DNA of 64,000 nucleotides from Aldrovandia affinis (lineage: Eukaryota; Chordata; Actinopteri; Notacanthiformes; Halosauridae): contig JAINUG010000259.1 of the NCBI GenBank assembly GCA_029706075.1, positions 310,001 through 374,000 on the forward strand, in the 5' to 3' direction. The translations under genes and the position numbers were made by a program. The notes beneath the pieces are model-generated. The model made no database searches and was not told the origin of the DNA. It worked only from the letters and a program-made list of their open reading frames with translations. Of the stretch, positions 20,525-32,208 are shown piece after piece (positions within the stretch are counted from its first letter, which is position 1; every line of letters starts with the position of its first letter).

Positions 20525-21110
20525 TGTCATGGTTGTTCCCCTGACTCACCACCAGAGGGCGGTGTTGCGCCTTTCTGGTAGGAGGGGCGGAGCAAATCAA
20601 TCACCGCTTCCTCATTATTTAATCCTCAGCTGTTTTCCGGTTCTTTGCGAAATCGTAAAACTTCATTACGATTTAGCCGGTAAAGGTTGTGGCGTCTTTT
20701 TAAAGATACTACTAAGCACGTTCTCTTACTTAGAAACTTCTTTAGCAAATGTAGGATCTGTTCGTTACCTGTTTTTGGAACACTCACTCGCTCCTCCTGA
20801 GCTAGTCGTGTTTCGTTCTACACAGTCTGTGGACTGTTCGCAGGTCTTATTTTCTTCGCTGGTTATTGGGCTCTTCTAGCCGTTTATCGTTTTATTCAAA
20901 CACTCGGTGTTGGTGATTTAGTTATTCCTTTTTGTGTCTTTGTGGCACCTAGTCACCCGTTGGGTGATATTTTCGGTTTTCCCCTTTTGTTATTGTTTTT
21001 CCTAGTCTCTGTTTATTCAGAGTTTGTGGTTAAACTGTATAATTACAGTTTAACTTATCGATACCCCTGGGGTTCTGCGATTGACACCAATCCCTTAACC
21101 CACCATAACA
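20525..21110 (+). repeat. 3' LTR of Gypsy element 1
   Basis: 586 bp, nearly identical to the 5' LTR, ending CCATAACA and followed by the CACAG duplication. Confidence 0.93.
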
Positions 21111-21115
21111 CACAG

Positions 21116-22855
21116 ATAACGCTGGAAATTCCAGAGTTCTGTTCTCCACTATTGATCAACTGCTCAACACTGCCCCCACCCCTCCACAGTCCTCAACAGT
21201 TAAGTGTGAAGAACTTGCACTGTTTTTCAACAACAAAATAACTTCAATCAGAGCCAGTATTACCCCTGATAGAAATAAAGCTGATTCCAGCAAAGTGTGC
21301 AATGCAACCATGGGAAGTTTCACATGTATCACATTAAGTGAACTTTGTAAAACTGTCTCCGATTGTAACTCCTCCACTTCAGACATTGATCCTGTACCTA
21401 CAGCATTTTTTAAACGGGTGTTTAATAGTGTCTCAAGCCCTGTCCTGGACATCATAAATACATCCCTTAGAACTGGTATCTTCCTGATACCTTTAAAACA
21501 GCAGTTGTGAAACCCTTATTAAAGAAATCCAACTTAGATAGTAATGTTCTGGCAAACTATAGACCGATATCCAACCTTCCATTCATTAGTAAAGTACTTG
21601 AAAAGATAGTTTCAGTTCAAATAAATTCCTTTCTCAAAGAAAACAACATACTAGAAGAATATCAGTCAGGCTTCAGAAAATTTCACAGCACTGAAACTGC
21701 TCTTACCAAAATAATTAGCGACCTCAGACTAAACTCTGATGAGAACAAGGTGTCTATCCTCGTTCTGTTAGATCTCAGTGCAGCATTCGACACTATTGAT
21801 CATGATATTCTAATAAATAGTCTCGAAAAGTATGTTGGTTTCTCTGACTGTGCCTTGAACTGGCTCAAAACATACATCAGAGGAAGGAAATTCTATATTA
21901 GCTTGGGAGGCTATATGTCTGAGAAATACGACAACTGCTATGGGGTTGCACAAGGGAGCTGCCTAGGTCCATTGCTTTTCTCCTTTACATGCTACCACTG
22001 GGTGACATCATCAGGAAACATAATGTAGTTTCCACAGCTATGCGGATGATACACAATTGTATATATCCGCAGAACCAAATGATACGGCAGCTATAAACTC
22101 CATTACCAACTGCCTATTAGCAATAAATAAATGGATGAGCAATAACTTCCTGAGATTAAATGAGGATAAAACTGAAATTCTACTTATCGGCCCCAAAACA
22201 AAAAGAGAAATGCTAATTAAAAACTTGGGAGGATTAACCCCCTGGATCAAATCTGAGGTCACAAGCCTTGGTGTCATCCTAGACTCAGAACTGAATTTCA
22301 ACTCCCATATAAATAAAGTGACTAAAACAGAAATATAGCAAAGGTACGACCATTTATAAATCAAAACGATGCTGAGAAGCTAATTCATGCTTTCATATCT
22401 AGCCGGTTAGACTACTGTAACTCACTCTTCACTGGTCTTCCCAAGAAAACCATTGAAAGACTCCAGCTCATTCAAAACTCTGCAGCTAGATTATTAACCA
22501 AAACTAAAAGGAGAGAACACATTAGTCCTGTCCTAGCTGCTCTACACTGGCTTCCTGTAACCTTTAGAATAGACTTTAAGGTCCTCCTTCTCACTTACAA
22601 AGCTCTAAATGGACAAGGACCTAACTACATAGCTAAATCTCTTACACATTACACACCAGCTAGAACACTGAGATCATCAGATGCAGGTCTATTAGAGATC
22701 ACCAGAAACTGTCATAAGAAGGTTGGTGATGCGGCCTTTGTCAACTACGCCCCAAAATTATGGAACACATTACCCATAAATATCAGGGAAGCCAACACAC
22801 TAGACATTTTCAAAAGACAACTTAAAACCTATCTTTTTACCAAAGCTTTTGATTA
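21116..22855 (+). pseudogene. L2-type LINE copy 1, ORF2 second part (reverse transcriptase)
   Basis: Resumes the LINE after the Gypsy insertion. Blocks include [70 protein letters not shown] (usually PQGSVLGP), [11 protein letters not shown] (catalytic YADD), SRLDYCNSLF, LHWLPVTFRIDFK and LWNTLPINIREA, ending KTYLFTKAFD and a stop. Frameshifts occur near 21500, 22025 and 22340, so the copy is dead. The RT primes on the nicked chromosome end (target-primed reverse transcription). Confidence 0.88.
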
Positions 22856-22992
22856 ACTCTGACTTGCACTACTAAATTGATCTTGCACTATATATATTTT
22901 AATCTTCTCTGATTACGCATTCTGTGTAAAGCACTTTGAACTGCAATTCTTGTATGAAAGGTGCTATATAAATAAAGTCTTACTTACTTACT
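22856..22992 (+). mobile_element. L2-type LINE copy 1, 3' UTR and (CTTA)n tail
   Basis: A GTAAAGCACTTTGAA motif and a GGTGCTATATAAATAAAG sequence are followed by about eight ACTT/CTTA repeats. Simple tetramer tails in place of poly(A) are usual for this group. Confidence 0.8.
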
Positions 22993-23009
22993 TACTTACT
23001 TACTTACTA

Positions 23010-26000
23010 ATGAAAAATAAACAAAGTACAAAAAACAACAGAACAGACACTCAGAAACATGACAATTGGTTATTTTGTGCATCTGAACAAAGGCATCTTG
23101 GCACATTTTTTACATATTTTCTCCCGTAACAGACGCCCATAACAATGACATAAAAGGCAGGCACATTTGTAGTACAAACCAGGCAGTTCTAAACATGAAC
23201 AAGTGGATGCCTGTATCAATAAACATACACATAACAACCCCCTCCCACCCACCCACCCATCCTCCCACCAACACATTTACACAAAGGTTAACAAAAAGAA
23301 AAATAATAATAATAATAAAGTTTAAAAAAAAATCAAGATAAGTAAAAAACTAAACAAAAAAACAACAACACGTGGTCTTCGTAGAGAAATGTAAAGTGAT
23401 AACAGATCATTGGTGCTACATTATAGTCACCTGTCAGGTATTTAAAGGTCGGGAAGCCAAACCAGTCTCACTGGGGCAGAATCAGGAACTGCAGCGTCTC
23501 TATATAGTTAAAGAGGGGTTGCCATATTTTAAAAAATTTGCCCATAGAACCGCGCAGAGTGTACTTGATCTTTTCCAGTTTACCAAAATGAAGGACATCT
23601 CTAATCCAGGCCTCGTGGGATGGAGAGGAGGGTGACCTCCAACGAAGTAGTATTAGTCGTCTAGCTAATAGGGTCAAAAAGGTCTGCTTTAATTTTTGGC
23701 AGAGCCACTGTGTGCGGTGTTACCCCAAAAATTGCCGTCAACGTGGCTGGCTCAAAAGACACCTGTAGTACTTTAGACAGCGTTTAAAAAATATTAGACC
23801 AGTAATTATGAAGAGCTGGGCAAGACCACAACATGTGGGTCAATGAGGCAGGAGACTGTCGACATCTGTCACAAAGAGGGTCAGCATCAGGGTAAATTTG
23901 AGAGAGTCTAAGTTTTGTCCAGTGGGTGCGATGTATAATCCTACATTCGATTAGGCCATGTTTGGCACATGCAGAGGAGGAGTGGACCCGGAGACTAATC
24001 CTATCCCATAGGTCATCGTCAAATTCCTCCCCCAAATCCTGTTCCCATGCCGCCCTAATAGCTAGCAATGAGGAGCTACGGAGAGAGAAAATTCTCTCAT
24101 ATGCACATGAGATAATACCCTTTGATGTGAGGGGTAATATTAGAAAAGCGTCAATGGGGGGGCTTACCGGTTGAGAAGGAAATTGGGGGCTCATGTCTCG
24201 GACAAAGCTACGAATCTGCAGATACCAAAAAAAATGACTGCTTGGTATACCAAATTTAGCTGAGATCTGCTGGAAAGATGCAAAGCTACCCTCGATATAC
24301 AAATCGTTAAATGTCCTTAGGCCAAAATTAGACCACATGTAAAAAGCTCCATCTATTAGAGAAGGAGGAAATGTGTGATTTCTATAAATAGGGGCTTGCA
24401 ATGAAAAGGCTTTCAGTCTGAAATGCCGTCTGAGTTGATTCCAGATTTTGAGAGTCGTCTTGACTAAAATGTTTTTGCGGTAATCTAAGCTGACCGGGCC
24501 ATCAGGTGTGTACACCAAAGCAGCCAGAGAGGATGGGATACAGGATGCCGCCTCCATCCTCAGCCAGGCTGGGGCATTCTGCAGGCCATCTCGGTCTGCA
24601 TGCAGCCAGTGCTGGAGTATGCGGAAGTTGACCGCCCAGTAATAGAAATGAAAATTTGGTAGGGCCATGCCCCCCCACCTCCTTGGCCTCTGAAGATATA
24701 CTTTACGGATTCTTGGGTTCTTTTTATCCCAAATAAACTGAGATAATCCCATCTAGTTTTTGGAAAAATTATTTTGGGATAAAGATAGGGATGCACTGAA
24801 ACAGGAAGGAGAATTTAGGTAGGACATTCATTTTCACCGAATTGATCCGACCGGCAAGAGACAGAGAGAGCAGAGACCATCTCTCAAAGTCCTGCTGTAC
24901 ACGATTGAGGAGAGGGGCAAAATTAAATTTGAAAAGATTCTCGAATTTGTCAGTAACCTGGACCCCCAGGTACGTAAACTTGTCCCTGACTGTCTTAAAT
25001 GGCAATGTGTGAAGTGGGTATTTGGGGGCTGCGCATTTAGAGGGAAAAGTTCACTCTTGTCAAGGTTTAACTTGTAGCCAGAGACGCGGCCAAACGTATT
25101 GAGAACAGACAATACGGCAGGCATAGACGTGTCCAGTCTGGAGACATAGAGAAGCAAGTCATCCGCATAAAGCGAAACTCTTTGCTCAATGCCAACCCTG
25201 GTCACGCCCAAATGTGAGGGTTAGATCGTAGTGCAATGGCGAGAGGCTCAATGGCGACAGCAAAGAGCAAAGGTGATAGCGGGCACCCCTGTCTCGTGCC
25301 CGTAAAGAGAGGAAAGTAGACTGAGTGGTTATTGTTCATTCTGACAGATGCAAGTGGGGAGGAGTACAGCAGTCTCATCCAAGCAATAAACCTGTCACCA
25401 AAACCAAATCTCCCCAGGGTATGGAAGAGGTAGCCCCACTCCACTCTGTCAAAGTCCTTCTCGGCATCTAAAGAAATAGCTAATTCGGGGTCCTTTAAAT
25501 TTGAGGGGTTGTATATGATATTAAACAAATGTCTTATATTCAAAAAGGCATGTCTATTTTTAATAAAACCCGTCTGATCCGGGGAAACTACAGATGGTAG
25601 AACTGGTTCCAAACGCATGGCCAAAAGCTTTGCTAATATTTTGTAATCTACGTTGAGTAATGAAATTGGGCGATAAGATCCACAGGAAAGGGGCTCTTTA
25701 TTCTTTTTTAATATTAATGAAATGGAAGCTCGTGATAGGGATTGCGGGAGAGAGGCCTCATCCAGCAAGTGATTAAACATGTTAACGAGGAGTGGGGCCA
25801 CCTCAACCATGAACTTCCTGTAGAATTTGACAGGTAACCCATCTGGTCCAGGACATTTGGAGCACTGCATTGCACCTATTGCACGCAAAACCCCCTCATT
25901 CGTTATAGGCTCCTCCAATTGAAGTTTGGAAGCTGCATCTACGGTGGGGACAGTAAGTGTGTTGAAAAAAGAATCAAAAATGGAAGGGTCCTCTGACTGT

Positions 26001-26560
26001 TCTGAGGTATACAGAGAGGTATAAAAGCTCATAAATTGATCGTTGATTAGCCGAGGATCAGTAGTTACACCCATAGGGGTTTGAATTTGGGGGATTTGAT
26101 GGGTTGAGGATGTCTGACGAAGTTGGTGGGAAAGTAATTTGCTTGCCTTGTCCCCATATTCAAACTGAGTGTGTCATGATTTCAGTAGCATGTCTTCAAC
26201 CTGAACAGTTGACAAGTTGTCAAACTCTGCCTGTAAAGCGATATGAGCCTTGTACACCATCGGGGAGGGTGAGGTTGCATATAACTTGTCCAACTGTAAT
26301 ATCCTAGTCATCAGCTCAGACAGTTTCTTTTTCATCTTTTTACTATCAAAACACGTATATGATATAATCTGTCCCCTGACAAAGGCCTTAAAGGTCTCCC
26401 AAAGAAGAGATGGTGAAATACCCGGTGTCTCATTCGTGGCTCTGAAGAGATCAATCTGAGCCTTCAGAAATGAGACAAATTCCTAATCTGAAAGGCGTGT
26501 ATTAAAACTCCAAGGGGCGCGTGAGTCCGGTCCACCACCCACTATTAAATCTAAGGTCAG
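23010..26560 (-). pseudogene. L1/Tx1-type LINE copy 1, 5'-truncated ORF2
   Basis: The minus strand starts in the end of the endonuclease (NHAPLTLDL near 26540), passes a linker with KLLSHQ (about 26120), then a full RT: CPGPDGLPVKFYRKF, YRPISLLNVDYKILAKLLA, ISLDAEKDFDRVEW, GTRQGCPLSPLLF and VSLYADDLLLY (catalytic YADD). The C-terminal region holds a CDRCRQSPASLTHMLWSC zinc-binding motif. The sequence decays from about 23780 leftwards but still aligns with copy 2's C terminus. Frameshifts lie near 26075, 25205 and 24780. ORF1 and most of the endonuclease are missing; the 5' edge abuts a Tc1 fragment. The left edge is not fixed by a target duplication. Confidence 0.88.
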
Positions 26561-26844
26561 AGGGGCATGGTTTTTTGTCTTCTGATTTTGTTGTGGCTTT
26601 GGGTCTGCCAGACCTCTTCCTGTCAGAGTTTCCTCCAGTTTCCAAGTGCCTTTTGATGGTGTAGGAAACTACTCACTGCCAAAAATTTCAATTTCAATTT
26701 TTGGTAACCTAAACTTTTTTTTGTAACCTCTGGCAGTTTACCGCTTACCTTTGTACCATTTCAGGTTATTCACTGGACTTGAACTGCTTGAATTTCAGTA
26801 AAAACTGGAAAATGGGGGTGTTCTAAAACTTTTGACCGGTAGTG
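26561..26844 (-). pseudogene. Tc1-type transposon fragment, 5' end and start of transposase
   Basis: On the minus strand the terminal repeat begins CACTACCGGTCAAAAG at 26844, next to a TA at 26845-26846. Further in it encodes KRHLETGGNSDRKRSGRP, the link between the paired-like DNA-binding helices of Tc1 transposases. The rest of the transposase is missing where the L1 begins. Confidence 0.75.
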
Positions 26845-26865
26845 TATATATATATACAGTATATA

Positions 26866-27284
26866 CAGTGCCTATAGAAAGTCATCATACCCTTTTGAAA
26901 TAGTCACTTTTTTTGTCTTACAGCCTGAAATGAAAGTACATAAAATCCATCTTTTTCCAGCTTTATTTACACATTTTGCCTTACAACATTCAAATGAAAA
27001 AAAGGGCACAATTTCTGATAATTAATAAAAAATGAAAAACTAGAATAACAGAGTTGGAAAAGTGATCAGTCCCCTGATTTAATAGTTTGTAGAGGCACCT
27101 TTTGCTTTAATTACAGCCATCAGTCTGTTTGGATATGTCTACCAGCTTTGCGCACCTAGATTGGGCAATATTTGCCCATTGTGCCCTTTTTTTCCACTTG
27201 AATGTTGTAAGGCAAAATGTGTAAATAACAAAAAAACAAAAAAAAGTGACTATTTCAAAAGGGTATGATGACTTTCTATAGGCA

Positions 27285-27287
<3 letters not shown>
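26866..27287. mobile_element. Tc1/mariner-type MITE with long terminal inverted repeats
   Basis: Ends CAGTGCCTATAGAAAGTCAT at both sides, inverted and matching for about 49 bp, with TA duplications (26864-26865 and 27288-27289). A second inner pair (about 26966-27015 against 27171-27230) extends the foldback to roughly 150 bp per arm. There is no transposase. Confidence 0.88.

Positions 27288-27322
<35 letters not shown>
27288..27322. repeat. (TA)n microsatellite
   Basis: An uninterrupted TA run flanking the MITE; it probably expanded from the TA target. Confidence 0.8.
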
Positions 27323-27328
<6 letters not shown>

Positions 27329-27760
27329 TACACTCTTACCATTATACAGTATGTGTCTATATATATATTGTAATTCAGTTTTTATTGATGGATTGATTGT
27401 ATATTTACACACACATGACCTACTTCTGCAGCCATCCCCCTATAAACCCCCCACCCCCATACAAGGGATATTACATCATATTACATTGTTGGTATTAAAT
27501 TAGTACAAAAGCAGGTCCTTAATTGTGGTTACAGAAACCTTCCACATCTGCATAGTAGTAAGTTTAGCACCGTTAACTCTAGCCGAGGTATATAATATCC
27601 AGAAATGTCTGCAGCCAGTGCCGGATAGATAGATAGTGAGGTGGGAGCCAGTGCTGAATATCGGTAACTGAGGTATTTAACTCTGGAGAGGAAAGAATAT
27701 AATCTGTATATTCCTATAACCTGGCGCAACAAACCTGACGACTACTGAGTGTGTATAATA
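27323..27760. other. Unclassified sequence
   Basis: No convincing ORF. The start (CAGTTTTTATTGATGG) slightly resembles the 3' end of the L1-type LINE at 53 kb, so this may be a LINE 3' UTR, but I cannot support it further. Confidence 0.3.
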
Positions 27761-27762
27761 TA

Positions 27763-29057
27763 CAGTGAGCAGCATAATTCATTGGACAGTGACACTATTT
27801 TGGTTCTGTACTCTAGCACTTTGAGATTGGAAGGATAGAATGACAATGAGGTTGAAGTGCAGACTGGGTATCTTCCCTGGTGATGCTCTGCCAGGCCTGT
27901 ACTGCAGCCATCTTCAGTTCCTGCTTGTTTTTCGGGGACTTTTTGCCTTCAGTCTCCTATTCAGCATATAAAATGCATGTTCAATTGGATTCAGATCCTC
28001 GGCCAGTCAAGGATTTTCCACTTTTTTGCCGTCAAAAACCCATTTGTTGCTCTAGAAGTATGTTTCGGGTCATTGTCTTGTTGCATGATGAAGTGCCGTC
28101 CAATGAGTTTGGAGGCATTTGGTTTTATCTGAGCAGATAAAATATTTCTCTAGACTTCAGAATTCATTGTTCTACTTCTGTCTGCAGTCATCGATGAAGT
28201 GAGCCCGTTCCACTGGCAGCCATACAGGTCCAAGCCATATCACCCCCTCCACCATGTTTCACAGATGAGGTGGTATGCTTTGGATCATGAGCATTTCCTT
28301 TTTTTCTCCACACTTTCCTCTTTCCATCACTCTGGTACATGTTAATCTTTGTCTCATCTGTCCACAAGACTGTCCAGAACTCTTGGGGCTCTTTTAGGCG
28401 CTTTTTAGCAAACTAATCTAGCCTTTCTGTTCTTCAGGCTTATCAGTGGTTTGCATCTTGTAGTGTACCCTCTGTAGTCCTGCTGGTGTAGTCTGCTACA
28501 TATGGTAGACTTTGACACCTGCATCCAGGAGAGTGTTTTTGATCTGTTGGGCTGTTGTCAGGGGGGTTTTCTTCACCATAGAGAGTATTCTCTGGTCATC
28601 CACTACAGTGGTTTGGTTTTCCTCTTTTTTTCTTGTTAATGAACCAAACTGTTAACTTGAGCATGCCCAGGGTTTTTGCAATGTTCCTGATAGATTGATT
28701 TTCATTTCTGATGATGGGCAGCTTAATTTGCATTGACACTGCTGTCTTCCTCATGTTGTCACACCCCAACAACAATCTCCAAAGGCAATTGCAAAGTCTA
28801 GAATCAAGACTAGACATCAACAGCTCTCTTCTGCATTCACTAACGACACAAATGAATACACCTGCCTAACAAAACACATATGTGAAGCCAATTCAACAAA
28901 TACTTGTAGTACCTTAAAATGGGGGGACCATGTACAATAGGTGCTGTCATTTCTAAACGGTTCAGCCGATATGGTGCTACTCAAACTCAAAGTGCTAGAG
29001 TACAAAACCAAAATAACAAAAAATGTGTCACTGTCCAATTAATTATGGTACTCACTG
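27763..29057 (-). mobile_element. Full-length decayed Tc1-type transposon
   Basis: Inverted ends CAGTGAGCAGCATAATTCAT (left) and CAGTGAGTACCATAATTAAT (right, inverted) continue into GGACAGTGACAC. TA lies on each side (27761-27762 and 29058-29059). The minus strand retains transposase text with stops. NMYQSDGKRKVWRKKG and KHGGGDMAWTCMAASGTG, near 28190-28350, match the central catalytic region of Tc1 transposases, which cut and paste at TA. Length 1295 bp fits an intact-length Tc1. Frameshifts and stops make it inactive. Confidence 0.85.
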
Positions 29058-29059
29058 TA

Positions 29060-29584
29060 TATGAACGCGCTAACTGATGCGTGGTGTGTATAGTGTAGAG
29101 AATAAGATCTTGCCCTCCTAGATGGTAGACCCGGGCTTGATGTCCCCTTGTATCAACAACTCATACTTGTTCATTGAATTGTGTTTTTCAATATGATTTA
29201 AACTTGATAATAAAATATTGAGTGTGAGAGTGAATATTTTTGGACAGTAAACGCAAGGACAGAAGAACAAAAGGGATAAAGAAAGACAGCCAAAGTGATA
29301 AAGTGGAAGAGCAGGGTACGTAGAGGAAGTGTTTAAATGGACACTGAAGGTGTTTATGGACAGACTGTCATTGGGCCATTGGGCAGACGTAATTCAGTGA
29401 TATGTTGTGAAATATGTTATGTTATTATATCGAATGTGCTGTACAAATATATTGATTTGGTTGGCTCAAAGATTTTTATTAAGAAACAATATTTTTTGTA
29501 CATTTATGGTGTATCTGATGGCCACCGGCAACAAACAGCTGGTAATCAGAAATATGTAGGTAGGACTAACCTTATTTAAGGGAG
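29060..29584. other. No recognised feature
   Basis: No ORF with a family motif and no terminal repeats seen. Confidence 0.4.
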
Positions 29585-29672
29585 TTGGTCTGCCGCTGAG
29601 TTTCGAACCAAGGATCCCAAAGCAACAAAAGACATGATTAGCTTGCCGAGCTAAAGTCCCGAGTCCCCAGCC
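29585..29672 (-). mobile_element. tRNA-like / SINE head fragment (weak)
   Basis: On the minus strand TTTAGCTCGGCAAGCTAA resembles a Pol III A box and TTGGTTCGAAACTCAG, about 35 nt later, resembles a B box. The cloverleaf is not convincing as a working tRNA, so a SINE head or tRNA pseudogene is more likely. Confidence 0.4.
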
Positions 29673-29803
29673 AAGGGAACTAATCACACTCTTATTGATG
29701 TCTCATTCTGTAGCTGATGCTCACGTGTTATTGTATCGGAGCTCCACCGCTACACTTATTCAGAGATATCAATTTAAAGTTTTCCCACACTTGAGAATGG
29801 CTC

Positions 29804-30465
29804 TGTCATGGCAAATGGTGTCCGTTGCCAGAATGTGTCCGGGGTGATGTAATCGGAATTTTGGACTGTAGTTGCTATTCCAACATGACGAGCTTGCATT
29901 CCTGAGTGAGAAAACCCAGAAGAATGTGTCCGGGTGACGTCATTTAGCTGTATAAGCTATATTTAGCTGACGAATAAGCTGTACAGCTAAGTTAGCTGCC
30001 TTGCTACGAACATAATATATGAATTATAATATATAATTATATTATAATTATATAGCCAGCTAGCTACGAACATAACAATATACATTGTCTGTTCAGCTGT
30101 ACAGTTAAGTTAGCTGGCTAGCTACGAATATAATGTATGGAAGGTGGCTAGCTATGAATAACAATTGCTTGTTCAGTTGTAAAACTAGCTAGCTGGCTAG
30201 CTAGAAGGTGACTAGCTACGAATAAAACCAGCTAGCTAGTTTTACAGCTGAGCAAGCAATTGGTATTCGTAGCTAGCCACCTTCTAGCTAGCCAGCTAGC
30301 TAGTTTTACAGCTGAGCAAGCAATTGGTATTCATAGCTAGCCACCTTCTAGCTAGCCAGCTAGCTAGTTTTACAACTGAACAAGCAATTGTTATTCGTAG
30401 CTAGCCACCTTCCATACATTATATTCGGACACATTCTGGCAAAGCGGACACCATTTGCCATGACA
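29804..30465. mobile_element. Foldback element with long inverted arms
   Basis: Ends TGTCATGGCAAATGGTGTCC and the inverse, flanked by GCTC on both sides (29800-29803 and 30466-30469). The interior is built from repeated palindromic AGCTAGC blocks and three near-copies of a segment containing TTACAGCTGAGCAAGCAATTG. Much of the left half is the inverse of the right half. No ORF. The 4-bp duplication does not settle the superfamily. Confidence 0.75.
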
Positions 30466-30499
30466 GCTCCTCTCTCTCTGGCTCCATCACAACACTGAA

Positions 30500-30815
30500 A
30501 TAAACACAATCTAATCCACAGGACAAGTTCGTTCTTGGCATTAAAAGAAAAACAATATTTGTTCCTGAAATAAAAGCCAAGGTTTAATTTAAGCTTCCTG
30601 ACTAAATTGTCAATGTGTACTTTAAAAGAGAGCTTGTCATCTAACCAAATTCACAAGTACTTGTACGAGGGCACCCTTTCAATAGATTTACCATCGGTTG
30701 TTAAAATGCTGAGCTCATCAAGTGACTGAGAACGAGTTCTTGTCAAAAGTATGAACTTTGTTTTCTGAGCAGTATCTTGATTCAGTGCAGGCTTCATCAC
30801 AGCCTTCAAGTTTCC
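30500..30815 (-). pseudogene. LINE reverse transcriptase fragment (jockey/L2 group)
   Basis: The minus strand reads KTKFILLTRTRSQSLDELSI, then a VPSYKYL block, IWLDDKLSFKVHIDNL and KLKLNLGFYFRN, the segment after the catalytic YxDD in fish LINE RTs. Only about 100 codons survive. Confidence 0.65.
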
Positions 30816-30941
30816 ATTGTGATGTGTGTTATACCATCACACCGATATCATGACATACAGCACATTCTTACCTTTATGTCATGATATACTTCACATTCCT
30901 GTCCCTATAGTGATATGCATTGCATCCCTGCCCTTATAATA
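30815..30941. repeat. Imperfect tandem repeat of about 40 bp
   Basis: Three to four degenerate units with CACATTCYT and CATGATATAC/TGATATGC motifs. Confidence 0.5.
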
Positions 30942-30949
30942 TTATAATG

Positions 30950-32200
30950 CAGTGGCGGGCCGTGCATTTCACACCTAGGCCTTCAGTAGTGCTCCGCCCA
31001 GTGGCGTAGCGCAGTAACGTAACGGAGCCCAACCTTTCACCGGTTTCATTTTCCGCGGACGGGGGGGTGGTACACGCGAGAGAAAGCTGAGACCAGTTTA
31101 TTTATTTCGCGGACCGGGGGGGTAGCACCCCCCACGCTACGCCTATGGCTCCGTCTGAATCGATCCACCCCTCAATAACTATTTTATAGCTATAAAAACC
31201 ATCTTATTCTTATTATATCTCAGTATAAAGAGCCATTGCATCGCAGATAGATAACTCGTGTAGCCAGAATAAATGCCTTTACTGAAGAAACAAACCTGGG
31301 ATGCTACAGCTGCGACACACATACAAAAACATCAATAATAACCTCATAAAATTGCAATATTATTTAGGAAAATAGCAACATTTTACTCACCAAAAATCCT
31401 TATTATTTGTACACAAAATCCATCCTCCTTTCTTTCCTCAAAAAGAGTTCAATTACTCTGTCGTACAGATTATCCGTGTGTTTCAGTTCCATCAAAAGTC
31501 CTTTTCTATCGCCATCGAAGCTAATGCTGAAAGTCGAGCCTGCATGATGTATTTCTGGCATAAGTTTTAATTCGCTGAAAATGGGCTGAAAATGTCCGCT
31601 CAAATGTCTGAATCACAGACTGATGTTAATTATATTTTGTCCATGAATACTTATTAAATAATTCCAAATGGTCTGTCCGCTTCCTTTCATAGCTTTTCTC
31701 CTGGCTGCGCCGCTTCCAGACGTGTATTTTCATATTAAAGCATTTAACCAATCACATTACATCATAGTCAGACACTCTCTGACTATCCAATGAAAGGGTG
31801 TGAATACGCTGACGTACCTAGGCCTTCTAGAAGGCCTTGGTGTCTCCAACTCAAAATTTGATTGGTTGAAGCAACAGTTTGATCAACACTTATTTTATGC
31901 TACAGGGCCTTCAGAACGGATTGTGAAGGCCTCCAGGCAGATTTCTTTAACCCTGGCAACAAATGATGGCTGAAATGTGATTGGTTAAATGCTTTAATAT
32001 GAAAATACGCTGTCTGGAATAAGCGCAACAATGGATGGATGGATGGGGAAAAGCTATGAAAGCTATGAAAGGAAGCGGACAGACCATTTGGAATTATTTA
32101 ATAAGTATTCATGGAAAAAATATAATTAACATCAGTCTGTGATTCAGATATTTTTTAGGCCAGCAGAGAAGGCCTTGCAGGCCCTGACGGCCCACCACTG
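30950..32200. mobile_element. hAT-type non-autonomous element with internal foldback
   Basis: Ends CAGTGGCGGGCCGT and ACGGCCCACCACTG, flanked by an exact 8-bp duplication TTATAATG (30942-30949 and 32201-32208). The 8-bp size and CAGTGG termini are diagnostic of hAT. The interior carries a long inverted pair (about 31609-31770 against 31970-32149, around 90% matching). No transposase; the short ORF at 31403-31603 has no family motif. A second small hAT sits inside near its left end. Confidence 0.9.
30999..31147. mobile_element. Small hAT MITE nested in the larger hAT element
   Basis: Starts CAGTGGCGTAGCG and ends CGCTACGCCTATG. Its flanks GCTCCGCC (30991-30998) and GCTCCGTC (31148-31155) match at 7 of 8 bases, as an aged hAT duplication. 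Confidence 0.75.
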
Positions 32201-32208
32201 TTATAATG

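Larger units (their letters stand above)
16061..21110 (+). mobile_element. Ty3/Gypsy chromodomain (sushi-like) LTR retrotransposon, element 1
   Basis: Complete in outline: 5' LTR 16061-16652, primer site, gag, protease, RT, partial RNase H, partial integrase with chromodomain, polypurine tract and 3' LTR 20525-21110, flanked by CACAG. The chromodomain, domain order and self-priming signals place it in the Tf1/sushi group of chromoviruses. No env-like ORF is present. The two LTRs differ at only about six places (substitutions or short indels), so insertion is fairly recent. The coding region has several frame changes and a large internal deletion, so it is defective. Confidence 0.92.

Noticed and set aside
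16061..21110. Endogenous retrovirus
   Set aside because: There is a chromodomain integrase, a sushi-type gag and no envelope-like ORF, so it is a Gypsy retrotransposon.
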